This document shows positions 45,925 to 57,887 of a DNA stretch of 64,000 bases, piece by piece. Source of the DNA: Erythrobasidium yunnanense (Eukaryota > Basidiomycota > Cystobasidiomycetes > Erythrobasidiales > Erythrobasidiaceae). The first letter of the stretch is position 1, and the number at the start of each line of letters is the position of its first letter. The translations under genes were made by a program, and so were the position numbers. The notes under the pieces were generated by a model that saw only the letters and a program-made list of their open reading frames with translations, was not told the origin of the DNA and did no database searches. The stretch is taken from the NCBI GenBank assembly GCA_001600175.1, contig BCJC01000006.1, positions 1,255,968 to 1,319,967 of the forward strand, in the 5' to 3' direction.

Positions 45925-46197
45925 ATGGCGATCACCTCCACTCCCAGCTTTCGATGTCCATTGTGGCATGACTTTATGGTATACGAGCGCGATGGCCGCA
46001 TCGACCGGGTCCATTGCAAGCATTGTCGGAATTCACGAGCCCAGGACACCTTTCCTTTATGCAAACCCGGAAGCAACCACTATTGGATGTACGTAGCCTA
46101 CGAAGGATCGGCCAGCAATCCGACAAGGGTCTTCGAATACTGCCTTTACTGTGGGATGCGTCGTCAGAAAACGACTAGGCCTTACACGGGTCACTAG
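45925..46197 (+). CDS. Small Cys/His-rich protein, copy B
   Basis: It encodes 90 aa, a single exon starting MAITSTPSFRCPLWHDF. It has the same order as copy A: CPLWH, VHCKHC, AQDTFPLC, NHYW, EYCLYCGM. Between copies the Cys/His positions and TFPLC are kept while most other residues differ, so the pair is an old duplication under constraint for the metal-site residues. Function unknown. Zinc ribbon-like binding is inferred from spacing. Confidence 0.65.
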   Translation: MAITSTPSFRCPLWHDFMVYERDGRIDRVHCKHCRNSRAQDTFPLCKPGSNHYWMYVAYEGSASNPTRVFEYCLYCGMRRQKTTRPYTGH

Positions 46198-46999
46198 ACC
46201 AGAATTGGGCACCAAGAACAGTTCCGATTCCGCTTGATATAGTCCATAAAGGTGCTTCTTAACGACTCGGGTTGCTCGCACATCATCTTCATCTCCCCTT
46301 GTCCAGTTTCCTCTGGCCAACTCACACTTTGTCTTCCCCTGCTAAGGAGGCAGCATACAGTCCTCGGACAGTTGTTACCTACACCGATAATCGCACTGCC
46401 CAGCTACATGCATGTCTCTCTGCCTGGCCTCCGACATGCTAAGGCACTTACTTGTCCGTAGACATAGATCATACCTGCGGATTTCGGTGTTGCGATGCAG
46501 CAGTATCAAGAGCCACGCCATCTCAATAGTTCTTTGATAGCTGGAAGACGGGACCCGGGTCGTTGGCGAGCCAGATATATAACGGTCTCTGACGTATCGA
46601 TTTCGGATATGCTCTTCTCAGTCTCCCTGATCTGATGCTGACAACACTCAGAACAGCTACAACGTGCTGATCTGTGTGCAAACCCGTTGTGAACGCTGAC
46701 ATCGAGAGATGTGATAAGTACGATAGATTGCCCTGCTGAGGCTGGGTTGCAAAAGCTAAAGACGGATAGGGAGCGCGCAGGATGCAGACAGCTCTTGTAG
46801 CCATAAATGAAGCTTTCTGGTGCTGCTGTCGCCTCTGTTGTCAGTCTTTTGACCTCGGTAATTGCCTCTTTTTGCCTTCAGCTGACCTCGAGGTAGCGAA
46901 TCGCCCGACGGAGGGCGCATTTGAAGTGCAAGATACGAGTCCAACGACGACAACTATAACAAAGATACAAGCTGTCGCAACAGCTTTCGCTGCGCCATC
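46198..46999. other. Long intergenic region before REG1-like gene
   Basis: About 800 bases, the longest gene-free stretch in the window. Short frames on the minus strand (46523-46804, 46756-46953) show no family features. It is probably the promoter and 5' UTR of the large downstream gene. Confidence 0.4.
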
Positions 47000-49900
47000 A
47001 TGAGCGGGCCAGCTGTGGAAGCCGGAGTTGGTGCTGGGCCCTCAAAGAGCGACGAGCTTGCAGCAGTCAAGCAGAAGGATCTCAAACAAGCTGAAGCTTC
47101 CACGACGACTGCGCTGTCTGCTCCTCTGGCTGCTCCAGCTGCTGGTCTCGATGGAGCATCACCGCCGGGAGGTGCTGCAGCGATGGCCCAGACTCTGGCA
47201 AGCGGGCAAGCGAGCAGCAGCAACGGCCATGGGCACACCGTCGTCCCAGCATATCCATACAATGTCTCGATGGCCCCCTTCATCCCAGGTCACTCGTCAG
47301 CCCGAACAGACGGCTACTTCGAGCAGCACGTCCCAGACGATAGCAATGTCCAGACAAGGCTGCCCTCGATATGCGTAGACTACCTCTCTCACGACTGGGA
47401 AGAAGACGATGTGTGGACGAGCTGGAAAGCAATGACCAAACATAAAACTGAGATAGCAAACGGTGTTCGCCTGGAAAATGCTTCTTGGAGGACCTGGGCA
47501 AAGCAGCGGGGCAAGCTGAAGACAATCTCGCCAGAAACGCTCAATTGGTAAGTCACTGTCAAGCATTACGATCAATTACGCAATATTCCGCACATCGCCT
47601 TCCGACCGTCGCGAGCTCTCTCAGACCGGGTTCCTCCAGCACTCATTGAAGCTGCCTGAACTCCTTGTACAATTGCTGACACCTTTTTACGCTTGTTGCT
47701 ATAGGCTGAAGGATTCCGACGTTACTTGGCTTTACGGGCCTCTGCATACAGCAGTCGAGCCAGTTCCGCTCAAGAGGGCTGCGACAGCCGAAGACTACCT
47801 TGGACTCGATAAGACTTCGCCAACAAAGTCAAGTACCTTCCCACTACCGGCGGCAAACAGTGCACCTGGCTCAGCCAATGCTAAACCGAAACTGACCGTC
47901 AAGCCTATCCTGAAGCACCGTTCCCTCTCCGACATCCTCTCGGTTCCAAGCTCTGGCGCAGCTAGTCCCGTCGGAGATGCGTCTTTGTCGGATGCATATA
48001 GCGAAGATGGAAGCGATGAGGGCGATGTCACCGCAAATGAGGAGAATACAAAGTCTGTCCAGTCGCCGACGAGTCCTACCAAGTCATCGCATCAACACCG
48101 CCGTAGATCAAGCAGCAATGGATCATCGCCACCTCGAGCGTCTGGAAAACCTCGTTCGCGAACGAGTAGCATGGACTCGGCGTCCTCCAGAGGCGATAGA
48201 GCCATGGCAGCCAATGTCGCGGCTTCTGCGCCTCATCAACTGCAGTCACACTACGAAGACGGGTCATACGATATTCCAGTGCGGCCAGGTCTTGCCGCTC
48301 ACCGTTCGACTTCGCATGATCAGCATCGTCATCACAGCTCAACGTCCGTGGTACCGAAGAAGCGGCATATTACCTTCAACCACAAAGTGGAACAGTGCAT
48401 ATCGCTAGATGTCGAAGAAGAGCAGAACCGCAAATTCCAAGGCGGAGGCAGAGGCGGGCATCAACCATATTCCAACACTCTACAACGGTATGGCCCTTCC
48501 GGCCGTGCAGCAAATAGCTCCTCATCTTCTACATCCACAACCTCTTCCAGCTCCTCAGATGATGACGAAGAAGACGAGGTTCTTACCTTCAAATCATCTT
48601 CACCCCGCTCGCCGTCTTTCGTTAAACCCTTCTTGGCGAGTCCTACGGATCCTAACGGGCCTGCCGGTGGGCGTGCGCGCGGACAAGGGCACCTCGCACC
48701 TGCTGCGAAGCCTCAACCGCATACCATCGCGAAGATCGCGCCTACCACCCTCAAAGAGTCTGAACTCCTGCCTGGTCCTACACCTATCGTAGTGATGGAG
48801 GATGGACGGATAACAGCTCTTTACGGAACAGAGGAAGACTACGTGTATGATGCGGAAGAGCATGGCGGTATGGACATCTCAGACTGGGCCGAGAGGATAC
48901 GGGGCGAAGGCTCAGAAACAGAAGAGGATGACGACGCGCTCGTTGAGACTGCGAAGAGGGAGCCTACAGACTTGCCTTTGGACGAAGGTGTCTCGTATGA
49001 AGATAGCATTATGCCCATGGACGAAGATCAAGCATACTACAACGAGAAGCCGTCGACATCCGTCAATGTCACCGATGCTCAACCGATATCTACTTCCTCG
49101 CGCTTCGAGGGAGATCCTCATTCGAGCCTTCTGCAAGCCGCCAAGCCTGCCAACCATTCAGACTACTTCTCCGGGCCGGACAATGCAGTCGCAGACGATT
49201 ACGATACTCGGTACGCAACAGCAAGTCAAAGAAGCTATGCTGGCGGAGCAGCTACAAACGACGCCATCTCTCGGGGTGTCGCGCCCGGATTACTTCAAGC
49301 CAGCAATGCCATCGTCATCAATGCTTCGAATCAAAGCTCAGCCAGCTCATCCGACAATAATGTCGCGTCTCTCGCAGCTTCGCCAAGGAGCGGTGGCATC
49401 CCATCCAAGAGTATCCTCAAGAAGAGCAAAGAGAACACATCTGGCGAATACTACCCGCCTTTACCGCCTGCCTCAACGAGAGCTTCGCGCGCACACGCAG
49501 CAATGTTCTCGGAAGACGGCGAAGTCATTGAGAGAAGTCCCATGCGGAATACGGTGCCGTTGCCTGGAGCGGAGGGCGCAAATTCGGTAGTCCGTAAGCA
49601 AAATTCTCCTCTAGCGTAGCTCGCAAATGTTCTTGTCTCTGTGCAATATGTCGCAAATATTCCTGCATGAAGAACGAACAGCTTTGCACGCCTTGTCCTC
49701 TTCTATGATGCTGATCTTATTGTGCTTCTTCCCTCTTCTTACTCCGTCTCCTCCCGTACCCTCTTTATACGCATGTTCTGTGCATTCAACAGCTGCTATC
49801 GATTCTTCAACATCATCGAATACGCCAGGCGGCAACTCGGCGTCAAGTGCAACCTCACCTTCCCTCAGCAACAATACTACTCACGCTGAGCCGGAACCGA

Positions 49901-51342
49901 CCCGAGGAAGATCGATCTCGCGAGGATCATCCTCCTCCTCGCTCATCGATCGAGTGGGCTCATCGCAAAGTCTCATAGGCGAGAGCTACGGCTCGTCGAC
50001 CTCGCGGACGCGATCGACAAGCGGAGGGCATTCCGTTTCGCCTGTCCCTTCATACTCTCCGCCATATACTGCTTCACTCAACTCGCTAGGTGCAGGAACT
50101 GCTGTTATGCAAAGCGAACCTGTGGACATGCCTAAAAGAGGCAGGGCGGGAGGAGGGTACCTGCAAGCTACCAGACCTAGCTCTAGACGGGAAGCTATCG
50201 ACTCTTCCAGTGACGAAGACAACTCGTCAAGTACGGAGCATGAAGACGATGATGCTCGCAATATGGATATCCAGCTAGATGTCGAGTCTATCTCGCTTTC
50301 GCCAGGCCCTAAGGCAGGTCCTGCAGCTTCTGGCGTCAACTTTGCACGGCAGTCAAAGCAGCACCCATCATCCTCTGCCTCTCAAACGCAGTCTCAGCAA
50401 CGTCGCCAGCCGAGTTACTCGGGAGGAACCGCTGTGGAGAATAGCAAAGACCGAGAAGATGAGGAGGGTTTTGAGTCGCGACCTACGTTTTCAGCAGCGA
50501 ACGTAGGTCGCACTTTAGTTGGAGCACTGTTTGGTCGTTCGTCGCCTTCGAAGGCGGAAGCCTCTTCATCGAAAGCAGGCACCGCTTCACCGTCTTCTGC
50601 GAAGAAGACTGCGAAGAGACCAGCGAACAAGCAAACAGCTCCCGCCAAAGCTGCAAATACTACATCATCCACATCAAAACATACCCAGCATACGCATCAG
50701 CAACCTCAGCAACCTACTTTAATCGAGTTCGGGTCGCCATCTTCAACTCGTCAGAAAGCAGACATGGCCGGCGAAGGCGAAGGTCTTGATGAAGACGACG
50801 AAGATGACGACAATACTGAGATTCTCTTCGCATCACCTTACATGCCGAGTTCGCCAACCTATTTGAGCTCGTCTAATTTGCCCGCTCTGGCTGCAGGCGT
50901 CGAAAGTAACGCAGTCAGCAGTCTACGATCCTCATTGTCCTCGTCCTTCGGACAAACCAGGCGCCTCGAGTCTTATCAGGTACGCTGGGCGGATCCCAAG
51001 CCTGAACCGCCTTCCACTGCCAGGAATCTGCTTCTACGCACACTCGGGCCGCCTGCCGCTCAAGAGCGGAAAGACAAACCCGCGTACCGCTATACATCGC
51101 GCCAGAAGCATAACCGCAGTGCCACCGAAGAGGACGATGAACTTTCAGATCCAGCCAATAACGGCTACTCGTACAGCTATGGCTTCGACTCATCTGGCGA
51201 CGATGACGACGAGCCAACCAAAGGAGTTGTTGGCCGTGCGGTGGACCTGGCAGGAGCGCTATGGAATGTCGGCAGCGGGATGATATGGGGTCCTGCTGCG
51301 TCTGAACGCAGCGGAGGGGATCGTCGGGCGAGTGAGGAGTAA
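47000..51342 (+). CDS. REG1: Reg1-like regulatory subunit of protein phosphatase 1
   Basis: Reg1 directs PP1 (Glc7) to Snf1 and other targets in glucose repression. Exons 47000-47547, 47705-49593 and 49793-51342 join to about 1328 aa. Near residues 125-200 is the DUF1752/areA-like domain: SICVDYLSHDWEEDDVWTSW, then LENASWRTWAKQRGKLKTIS and PETLNWLKDSDVTWLYGP, with the intron inside the Trp codon. Residues KKRHITFNHKVEQCISLDV contain the RVxF-type PP1 docking motif (HITF). Most of the rest is Ser-rich and acidic. The C-terminus VVGRAVDLAGALWNVGSGM matches the conserved end motif of Reg1 proteins. The domain order supports the Reg1 family; the exact ortholog is inferred. Confidence 0.88.
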
Positions 51343-52025
51343 CTAGTAACAACTGTAGAATGTACATAGTGTCATTTCAAGAAGCTCCTCTGTCCTTTAT
51401 CAAATTTCGAAGCTACCGGATTGGGCATAGCATAGCATGTAACGATCATTATCAACTTCATGTACAGTAGAGAATCGTATAATTTGGTGCAGTACTCAGG
51501 CCGCAAACCCATGGTCTCGAAAGGGCCTCGCGCAGCGGGCTGAGAGCCGTTCGAGGATTTCTCCGGGACTGCTCGACAGCGAGCTGCCGCAGGATGTGCC
51601 TCAGCATGTAGGCTGTATTTATAATGCATTGCCTTGCTCGGATTGCCGGGAGTAGGTGAAAGTAGAAGCCCAATTGTAGCCTTTTAGTGGTTGGTCTCGC
51701 ATCGATACTCGAAACTCGGACTAGGTAGTCGACCAAAGTGAGCAGAAACGGGCTGTATATGCACATCAAGATACCGCATCATGATATATGCACAACCTAC
51801 ACTCTGCTCAACATGTCCTGGACGAATGCGAACCGGGTCCATCAGAGCTGGCTAAAGGCTTTGAAGAACTCGGCAAGATGGACACCTACGCCGCCAGACA
51901 TGCTACACATCATCAATACGACTATATACGATGTCTTATGTCCTTTCTCTGACCTTCTTGCCGTTCTTTTCCGTCTTGCTCCATTCCCAGGCTCCTCCAC
52001 CTACCCAAGACCTACCACAATAAGG
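51343..52025. other. Intergenic gap
   Basis: About 680 bases between the Reg1-like gene and the Cox7a-like gene. A plus-strand open frame from 51738 runs into the Cox7a-like first exon but shows no support upstream of 52026. No other element seen. Confidence 0.4.
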
Positions 52026-52518
52026 ATGGCACTCCCTCTCGTCACTGGGAAGCTGCGCAAATTGCTCATTAGAGAGTATGTGTTGTCTACAGTCAACTCT
52101 GCGTTCACTGAGCTGATGGGCGATTCCGCAGTTTGGGCGCATCTATGGGGCTCGGAATCGCAGCGTAAGTCATGCACGACATCCTTCTCACTCGCTGTGC
52201 TGTGATATGCAAGCCCGGGCGTTTAGGCAGGATCTGTAGCCTTGGATCGCGGCTGGCGGCTGGATCTGCTGGGAGATGGAAGCTGACATTGTGGTATTCG
52301 CATCTTCGGCAGTGGATACGCATGGTGGTACTCATGGCATATTCAAAAATAGGTCGAGTTAGTTCGCGAAGCCTGGTTTTATTGCTGACTCTTCCGCGTA
52401 CAGTGAAGGCTCGTGACGCCTGGTACCTCCAGTAAGCAGCCTGATGCATCATCAGATAATACGGAATCTGACTGTTGGTCTTCATAGATACGAGCAAGCT
52501 AAGGCCGACGAGGCTTAG
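52026..52518 (+). CDS. Cytochrome c oxidase subunit VIIa/Cox9-like, junction unresolved
   Basis: This is a small inner-membrane subunit of respiratory complex IV. Exons 52026-52075, 52132-52164, 52313-~52350, 52404-52431 and 52488-52518 encode MALPLVTGKLRKLLIRD, LGASMGLGIAAGYAWWYSWH, IQK, then VKARDAWYLQYEQAKADEA. This follows the family plan: matrix ITG-x-L-RK-x-LI-x-D, a Gly-rich helix ending GYxWWYxxH, then a charged RD-x-(F/W)Y tail, about 60 residues. Exon 3 runs into an in-frame TAG at 52350-52352, immediately before a GT donor, and the phase to exon 4 is wrong. One extra A in the AAAAA run at 52345-52349 would cure both. So either the sequence has a homopolymer error, an unusual splice is used, or the gene is damaged. 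Confidence 0.62.
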
Positions 52519-52721
52519 GTGGATCTAGTATGTTGGGCTTAGCCTTTGCAGGGGATTAGGCCGGCAAAGAAACTTGATGGGGGAGACTACATCTGAGAGA
52601 ACGTAGATATCGCCACATCTATTCGACAATAAACATACTCTGCACCTCTTCATGACACCTATCGTAACTTTCGCAATCGCCTGGAAGCGATACCCGACTA
52701 AAACACCAACATAATACGCAC

Positions 52722-53648
52722 CTAATCCTCCCAATTATCTAATGTCTCAAGGAACGGCATTCGACTCTCATCTAAAGGCTGGCCGATCCACTCTCCGATC
52801 TGTCTGATCACTTCTGTGGCCTTCGTCACGTTCAGCTTCCCGACTTCCAGACGCTTACAGCCTGCAGCAATATGCGTCAACTAAGCACCTGAGACTCGGT
52901 CATTGCTGCGGACGTACCTATGAAGTGCCCTTTCGCTTGACCTGGACAATCCAATGCCATGCAACCGGTATACTCTATCAAAACCGTTTCTCGCCATGAT
53001 AACACGTCCGTTCTACTCAAATTGCTACCGTAAAGTGATTCGACAATGTTCTCTGCCAGGTCCGGGCAGGTCAATCCAATTCTCTCGATAATCCTCGACG
53101 CCTGTTTCTGATAGATGGCCCAGAAGAACGCCCATCCGGCTTTTGCATCTTCTTCTGGTGTCTTTGTGCGCTTGCTACTCTCCTTCGGCAACGCTGCTAG
53201 TATCTCTTTGACTTGCGGATGTCGAACTATTTCTTCATGCATCGCCTGTAAAGCGTTGGAGACCATCACAACGCCGATGAGTGGGGTCGTCTGCACTATA
53301 TGTCAGTGCTCTATTAGATCGTATCTGAGGGTCCGCAGCGACGTAACACACCTTGAATAGAGCCGCCTGCAGGCGCAACGCCAGGACAGGAGGTGTGATA
53401 TGCTGGTGGTATATCGAATGATCCGCAAAGTATCGAAACAATCTTGCGAAGTCATCTGGTTCATTGCGTGGTAGCAAGCATACTGCCACTATAATCGGAA
53501 GCATAGCGTTGTCGAGCCCGTCCGGGATTGGATAGGCCTTCACTGCATTGCCATTAATGTGGGAAGATGGTCCATTCCTGTCGCTTGCATAGATCTCCTC
53601 CAGTCGGAGAAGAACGTCTTCCAACGGTTCTGGTTCGGGCAGTCGCAT
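52722..53648 (-). CDS. AhpD/carboxymuconolactone decarboxylase-like protein
   Basis: Exons 53352-53648, 52918-53290 and 52722-52861 join to 269 aa. The C-terminal half (GSNLSRTDVLSWRETVLIEY, GCMALDCPGQAKGHFIG, VTKATEVIRQIGEW) has the helical pattern of the CMD/AhpD fold, including the Q-x2-GH-x3-G turn. The redox CxxC of true AhpD is absent, so peroxidase-type activity is unlikely. Fungal proteins of this kind include the peroxisomal Pxp2 group, but no C-terminal SKL-type signal is present here (it ends NWED). The assignment is by pattern only; the protein could also belong to an unrelated conserved fungal family. Confidence 0.55.
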
Positions 53649-53867
53649 GTTTGAGCTTTTCGTTACGGGATGGTTGCGAGAGGGATGCTTCGATGAGACT
53701 AATGCAATGCAGATGTTAGAAGGTGGTAAAGGTGAAGTAAGATGGTGAGACCGAAAGATACGCAATTATAGCGCTGACAGGTAGCCGAGCAGCCGGACAC
53801 TAGTACTCCGGGTGCCTGATTGATTGTTGGCAAATTCTGTATGTATGTACGACAGCTGAAGCTCTGG

Positions 53868-55888
53868 TTACAACGCTACATCCTGCGCAGCAAACAGCTT
53901 GAACGTCCTCGACCACTCTCCCGTAGCTAGGAACTTCCCATCTGCGCGCAAACTCATCAGCCCAGTTCCTCTTCAATCGATCAGACCACTCACTCTGCGC
54001 CAGATCAACGCTCATTACCCTTCCACCCGCTTCTGAGTTCAGACTTTTGACGAGCTGCCAGTCGTCTGCCGACCACATCTTTACGAAACCATCGTATCCC
54101 GACGTTGCTAGGTATATCCCATTGACGGGTACTTGTCCGCTTCTTTGTGAAGTACGTGCAGCCCAGCCTGATGCGGTTGCACCATCTGTATTCTGCGCAG
54201 CATTGGTAGATGAAGAATTCGCTACTGCTGAAGCGGCAGCATCAACTGCATCTACGAGTGCAGCGACATCCGGTTTCTGCTCTTCTTCTTCCGCCACGAG
54301 ACCGTTAGGCACTCCATTCGGCTTGGGCTCCTGCTTCACAGTCGGCTTAATGGTGACAGGGAATGTCTTGAGCCCTTCTTCTGCCTTGAAGAACTTCACA
54401 TCTGACACTGTACTTCTATGTGCTGGTATCGTATATAAGCATTTGATCATTCTTAGATCCCAGATCTTGACCGTATCATCATTCGAGCCCGATGCTAATT
54501 GGTAGCCTGTACCAGGGGACCAATCCAATGAGAGGATATCGCGGATATGCCCATCGAGAACCATTACGCTTCTTCCTGACCGGATATCCCATACACGACC
54601 AATAGCGTCCAGCCCACCAGACGCGACTAGGGACCCTTCGTCAGGCTGGAAAGCTACGGAATATAGCTCTTTAGAGTGCCCTTCTTGTAAGAGAAGCTCT
54701 TGAGATGTGTTTATGTCCCATAAGCGCCAGGTCCCGTCGTAGGATGCAGAAGCGAGATACTTCCCAGAGGGATGGAAGGAGAGCTTGCACACTCTATGCG
54801 AGTGCCCTTTTAGTGTGGATAGAGGGTTCGAGGGTTTCTTGGTAGAAGGATCAGCGTCGATCCTACATCATAGCAAACAAACAAGATCAGGCTACAGAGA
54901 AGATCCATGAATGACTGCGACTCACCCCGCCAGATTCCATGTCTGGATATCAAAGTCCGCTCCGCTCGTTACGATATTGACTGCTTCTCTGCTCTGCGAC
55001 AGCGTGGCTTGAGGATGCCAAATAGCCGCTCCTAGGCGTTCTCCATCATGCCCTTTCAGCTCATCTAGCATCCTACATCCTGGCACATCCCACACTTTGG
55101 CCGTCCCGCTCCACGAAGCCGTAACGAGATATTTCGAGTCTGGAGAGAAGCGTACGCCGCATATCGGTCTTTCGTCTGCGAACTGCGAGCCTAGAGATGT
55201 ATATGTCTGCAAGAGTCTACAAATCAGCACGTGTCGTCGAACTCCTGTAGGTAAGGAAAGGCAGAGCTGAACGTACTTTCAGTTCCGAGAAGACAGCTTT
55301 CCTTGTATCTAGTATGCGCGACAGCGGGACGCTCGCTTCCATGCGCTGTCTCTGTATTCGTTTTTTCGCCCTGGGGACAGAGTAGGCTGCGAGGTATCTT
55401 CTTGCTTTTTCTAGGGCGTCATCACCCTCTGTATAGAACTCTTCTTCCTTCTCCTTCTCTTCGTCATCTTCTCCATCATCCGAAGAGCCATCGTCGCCAG
55501 ATCCATCCAAGTCGATATCTAGACCTCTCGCCTGTCTATCCTTGATGATGACGCTGCGTAGACGTTCTCTTCTATCTTCTCTCTTCTCTCCAAAGACAGT
55601 GATGGGCTGCTTGTATGAGCGCAGTCTTCGGCGTACTTCCAGGTCATTTGTAGGGAGTGCCAATTTCCTTGCTGCTGATTTGCGGTCGAGTTCAGCGAGC
55701 AGTCCAGCTGTGGATGGATCTTCTGCAATGTCGTATGCTGCGCCTGACGCTGCCAGCCCAGAGGTCCCTGATGGCCCTGCTGTAAGGTCGTCGAAGTCGA
55801 TCTAGCAGAATACCGTCAGCCTTACATCTAATGCATCATCCTCGTCGTTGTCTTCATCGTTGTCGTCGTTGTGTCCACTTACATCCAT
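53868..55888 (-). CDS. PRP4: U4/U6 snRNP protein Prp4 (WD40)
   Basis: Prp4 belongs to the U4/U6.U5 tri-snRNP and acts in spliceosome assembly. The first exon encodes only Met-Asp before an intron near 55882-55803. The N-terminal splicing-factor motif [20 protein letters not shown] followed by [13 protein letters not shown] is the Prp4/Prp18-type motif. Seven WD repeats follow, for example [78 protein letters not shown] and [14 protein letters not shown]. An Ala/Glu-rich insertion of about 80 residues sits between the fifth and sixth repeats. The end reads AAQDVAL. Confidence 0.93.
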
Positions 55889-55957
55889 CTCGAAGTCCTT
55901 GATTTATTGCAAGTTGCCCTCCTGCAGACCGACGAGCTTGACCAAGGGAGGCCAGCG

Positions 55958-57205
55958 ATGGCAGAGCAGCAGCAGCAGGGACAGGGAGGGCCTCAGCTGG
56001 GAGGAGGGCTAGAATGGGATAGCAATAACAACGACAATGCTACTGCCAGATCAGCCAGCAGAAACTCGAATTCAAGAGGAGCGAGTTCAGGCAATCCAGC
56101 AGCAACCACCGCGAAACATCTGCTGCTATCACCATTACCACCTCATGCTCAAGCTCCAACAACAGCAGCGGGATCAGCCAGTCCAGCTGGAATGTCGCTG
56201 TCGCCCGTAAATGGAGCTGCTGCCGGAACAGCTGGAGCAACAGCTGGGCCAGGAGCAGCTGGGTCTGCAGCCAGCGAGAATGATAAAGTATACTGGCTCA
56301 TCGTAGACCTCATGAGCCCAACAACGAGAGAGGCAGCCTTGCTCGAACTCAGCAAAAAACGCGAGCAATGGGACGATCTCGCGCTGGTTCTATGGCATTC
56401 ATTCGGTGCGCAGATCATCACTAGACACCGCTCGTGAAGTATAGGCTAAGTGCGAACTGCAGGCGTCATGTCGGCCCTTCTCCAGGAAATCGTATCGGTG
56501 TACCCTTTACTCTCTCCAGCAGCTCTCACAGCAGGCGCAAGCAATCGAGTATGCAATGCCCTAGCTCTCCTGCAATGCGTAGCATCCCACAACGACACTC
56601 GAGCTCTCTTTCTGCAAGCGCACATCCCGCTCTTCCTCTATCCCTTCTTGAACACAACGTCCAAGACGCGGCCATTCGAGTATCTACGCCTCACTTCTCT
56701 AGGAGTCATTGGTGCACTCGTCAAGCAGAACGACAATTCCGACGTCATCAACTTCCTGCTCAGTACAGAAATCATCCCTCTCTGTCTGAGGATCATGGAG
56801 ACGGGCTCAGAGCTCAGCAAGACAGTGGCTATCTTCATCGTGCAGAAGATACTCCTGGATGAGATGGGCTTGGCGTATATATGCCAGACCTACGAACGCT
56901 TCTATGCAGTGGGAACAGTCTTGAGCAATATGGTCAACCAGCTCGTGGAGACACAGGCTGTCAGACTACTCAAGCATGTAGTGAGATGCTATCTCCGGCT
57001 GTCGGATAACCTGAGGTGCGATTGCCTTTCGTTTCAGTTTGAGTCTTAGCTGATCCTGTCACACAGAGCCCGAGAAGCCCTTCGAGCATGTCTTCCCGAA
57101 CCGCTGAGAGACGCGACTTTCTCTCATCTCCTAAAAGGCGATCTTGTCACCAAGCGGTGTCTAGCAAGTCTGCTGCTCGCGCTCAGCGATCGGGTCGATG
57201 GGTAG
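55958..57205 (+). CDS. CAF40: CCR4-NOT subunit Caf40/Rcd1 (CNOT9)
   Basis: Caf40 is the armadillo-repeat subunit of the CCR4-NOT deadenylase complex. Exons 55958-56405, 56463-57015 and 57067-57205 join to 379 aa. About 110 residues of Gln/Gly/Ala/Ser-rich sequence precede the conserved domain. The domain shows [104 protein letters not shown]-like [40 protein letters not shown] and [15 protein letters not shown]. All are nearly invariant in Rcd1. Its 5' end is only about 70 bases from the divergent PRP4 start. Confidence 0.95.
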
Positions 57206-57887
57206 TCCTGGCAGTGCGAAATCGAGTTAGTAACATAAAGGCAAAGGATAGGAAGATAAAGAGATCATGATCTGAAACAAGAAGCCACGAAGCTTTATTA
57301 TATTTAGTTATCGGAACGTGCGCAATAGCACGAGCAGGAACGTTCAGAGCATGTTGTTGTAGATGCCGCTTGTTCGTCGAGAGCCCATCGTTCTGTTCCT
57401 CTGTAATAGGCAGTTCTTGCATTCATGAAAGACGCCGGGCCTACCATGCCTACAACACTTTCTATCGCGCAGGTCGAATGGACGCCCCAGGCCATCGAAG
57501 CCAGCTTCTTTCCACTTACATACCCAACGATTCGAAGCTATACACGATGCGATGCGATGCGCGTAGCTTGCTACTCACTGTCGTGGGTCGACCTGCAAGA
57601 TTGCCTGAGATATATGTCCGCCCATCTTCATACATCACCTCACCGCGCAAGTCGGGAGAAGGAGAGATTTGCGGCCCACTAATAACAGCTCGTCCAAATG
57701 CCCATCTGTCAAGTACTAATTAACAGATTACGATACTGATATTCTTCGAGATCATCGTTTTCACACCTTCGTCTGGTTCGCAACTGATTTTGACCGCGAC
57801 CTGAGCAAGCCCCCACTATCCCTTGACTGATCCTACCTCGTTACATATACATACCAACTCTCTCTATACTCCTTCACTCTCCCTTAA
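57206..57887. other. Intergenic gap
   Basis: About 680 bases between CAF40 and the MFS gene, with several short frames and no family features. The last ~100 bases are pyrimidine-rich, fitting a promoter and 5' UTR. Confidence 0.4.

Noticed and set aside
46523-46804. 93-codon minus-strand open frame in the long intergenic region
   Set aside because: It has an ATG but no recognisable motif, no paralog and no composition signal. The length is within chance.
51738-52025. Upstream extension of the Cox7a-like frame
   Set aside because: The frame is open by chance. The family start MALPLVTG at 52026 matches the length and start of the small complex IV subunit.
54047-54505. 152-codon plus-strand open frame
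   Set aside because: Antisense of the Prp4 WD-repeat exon.
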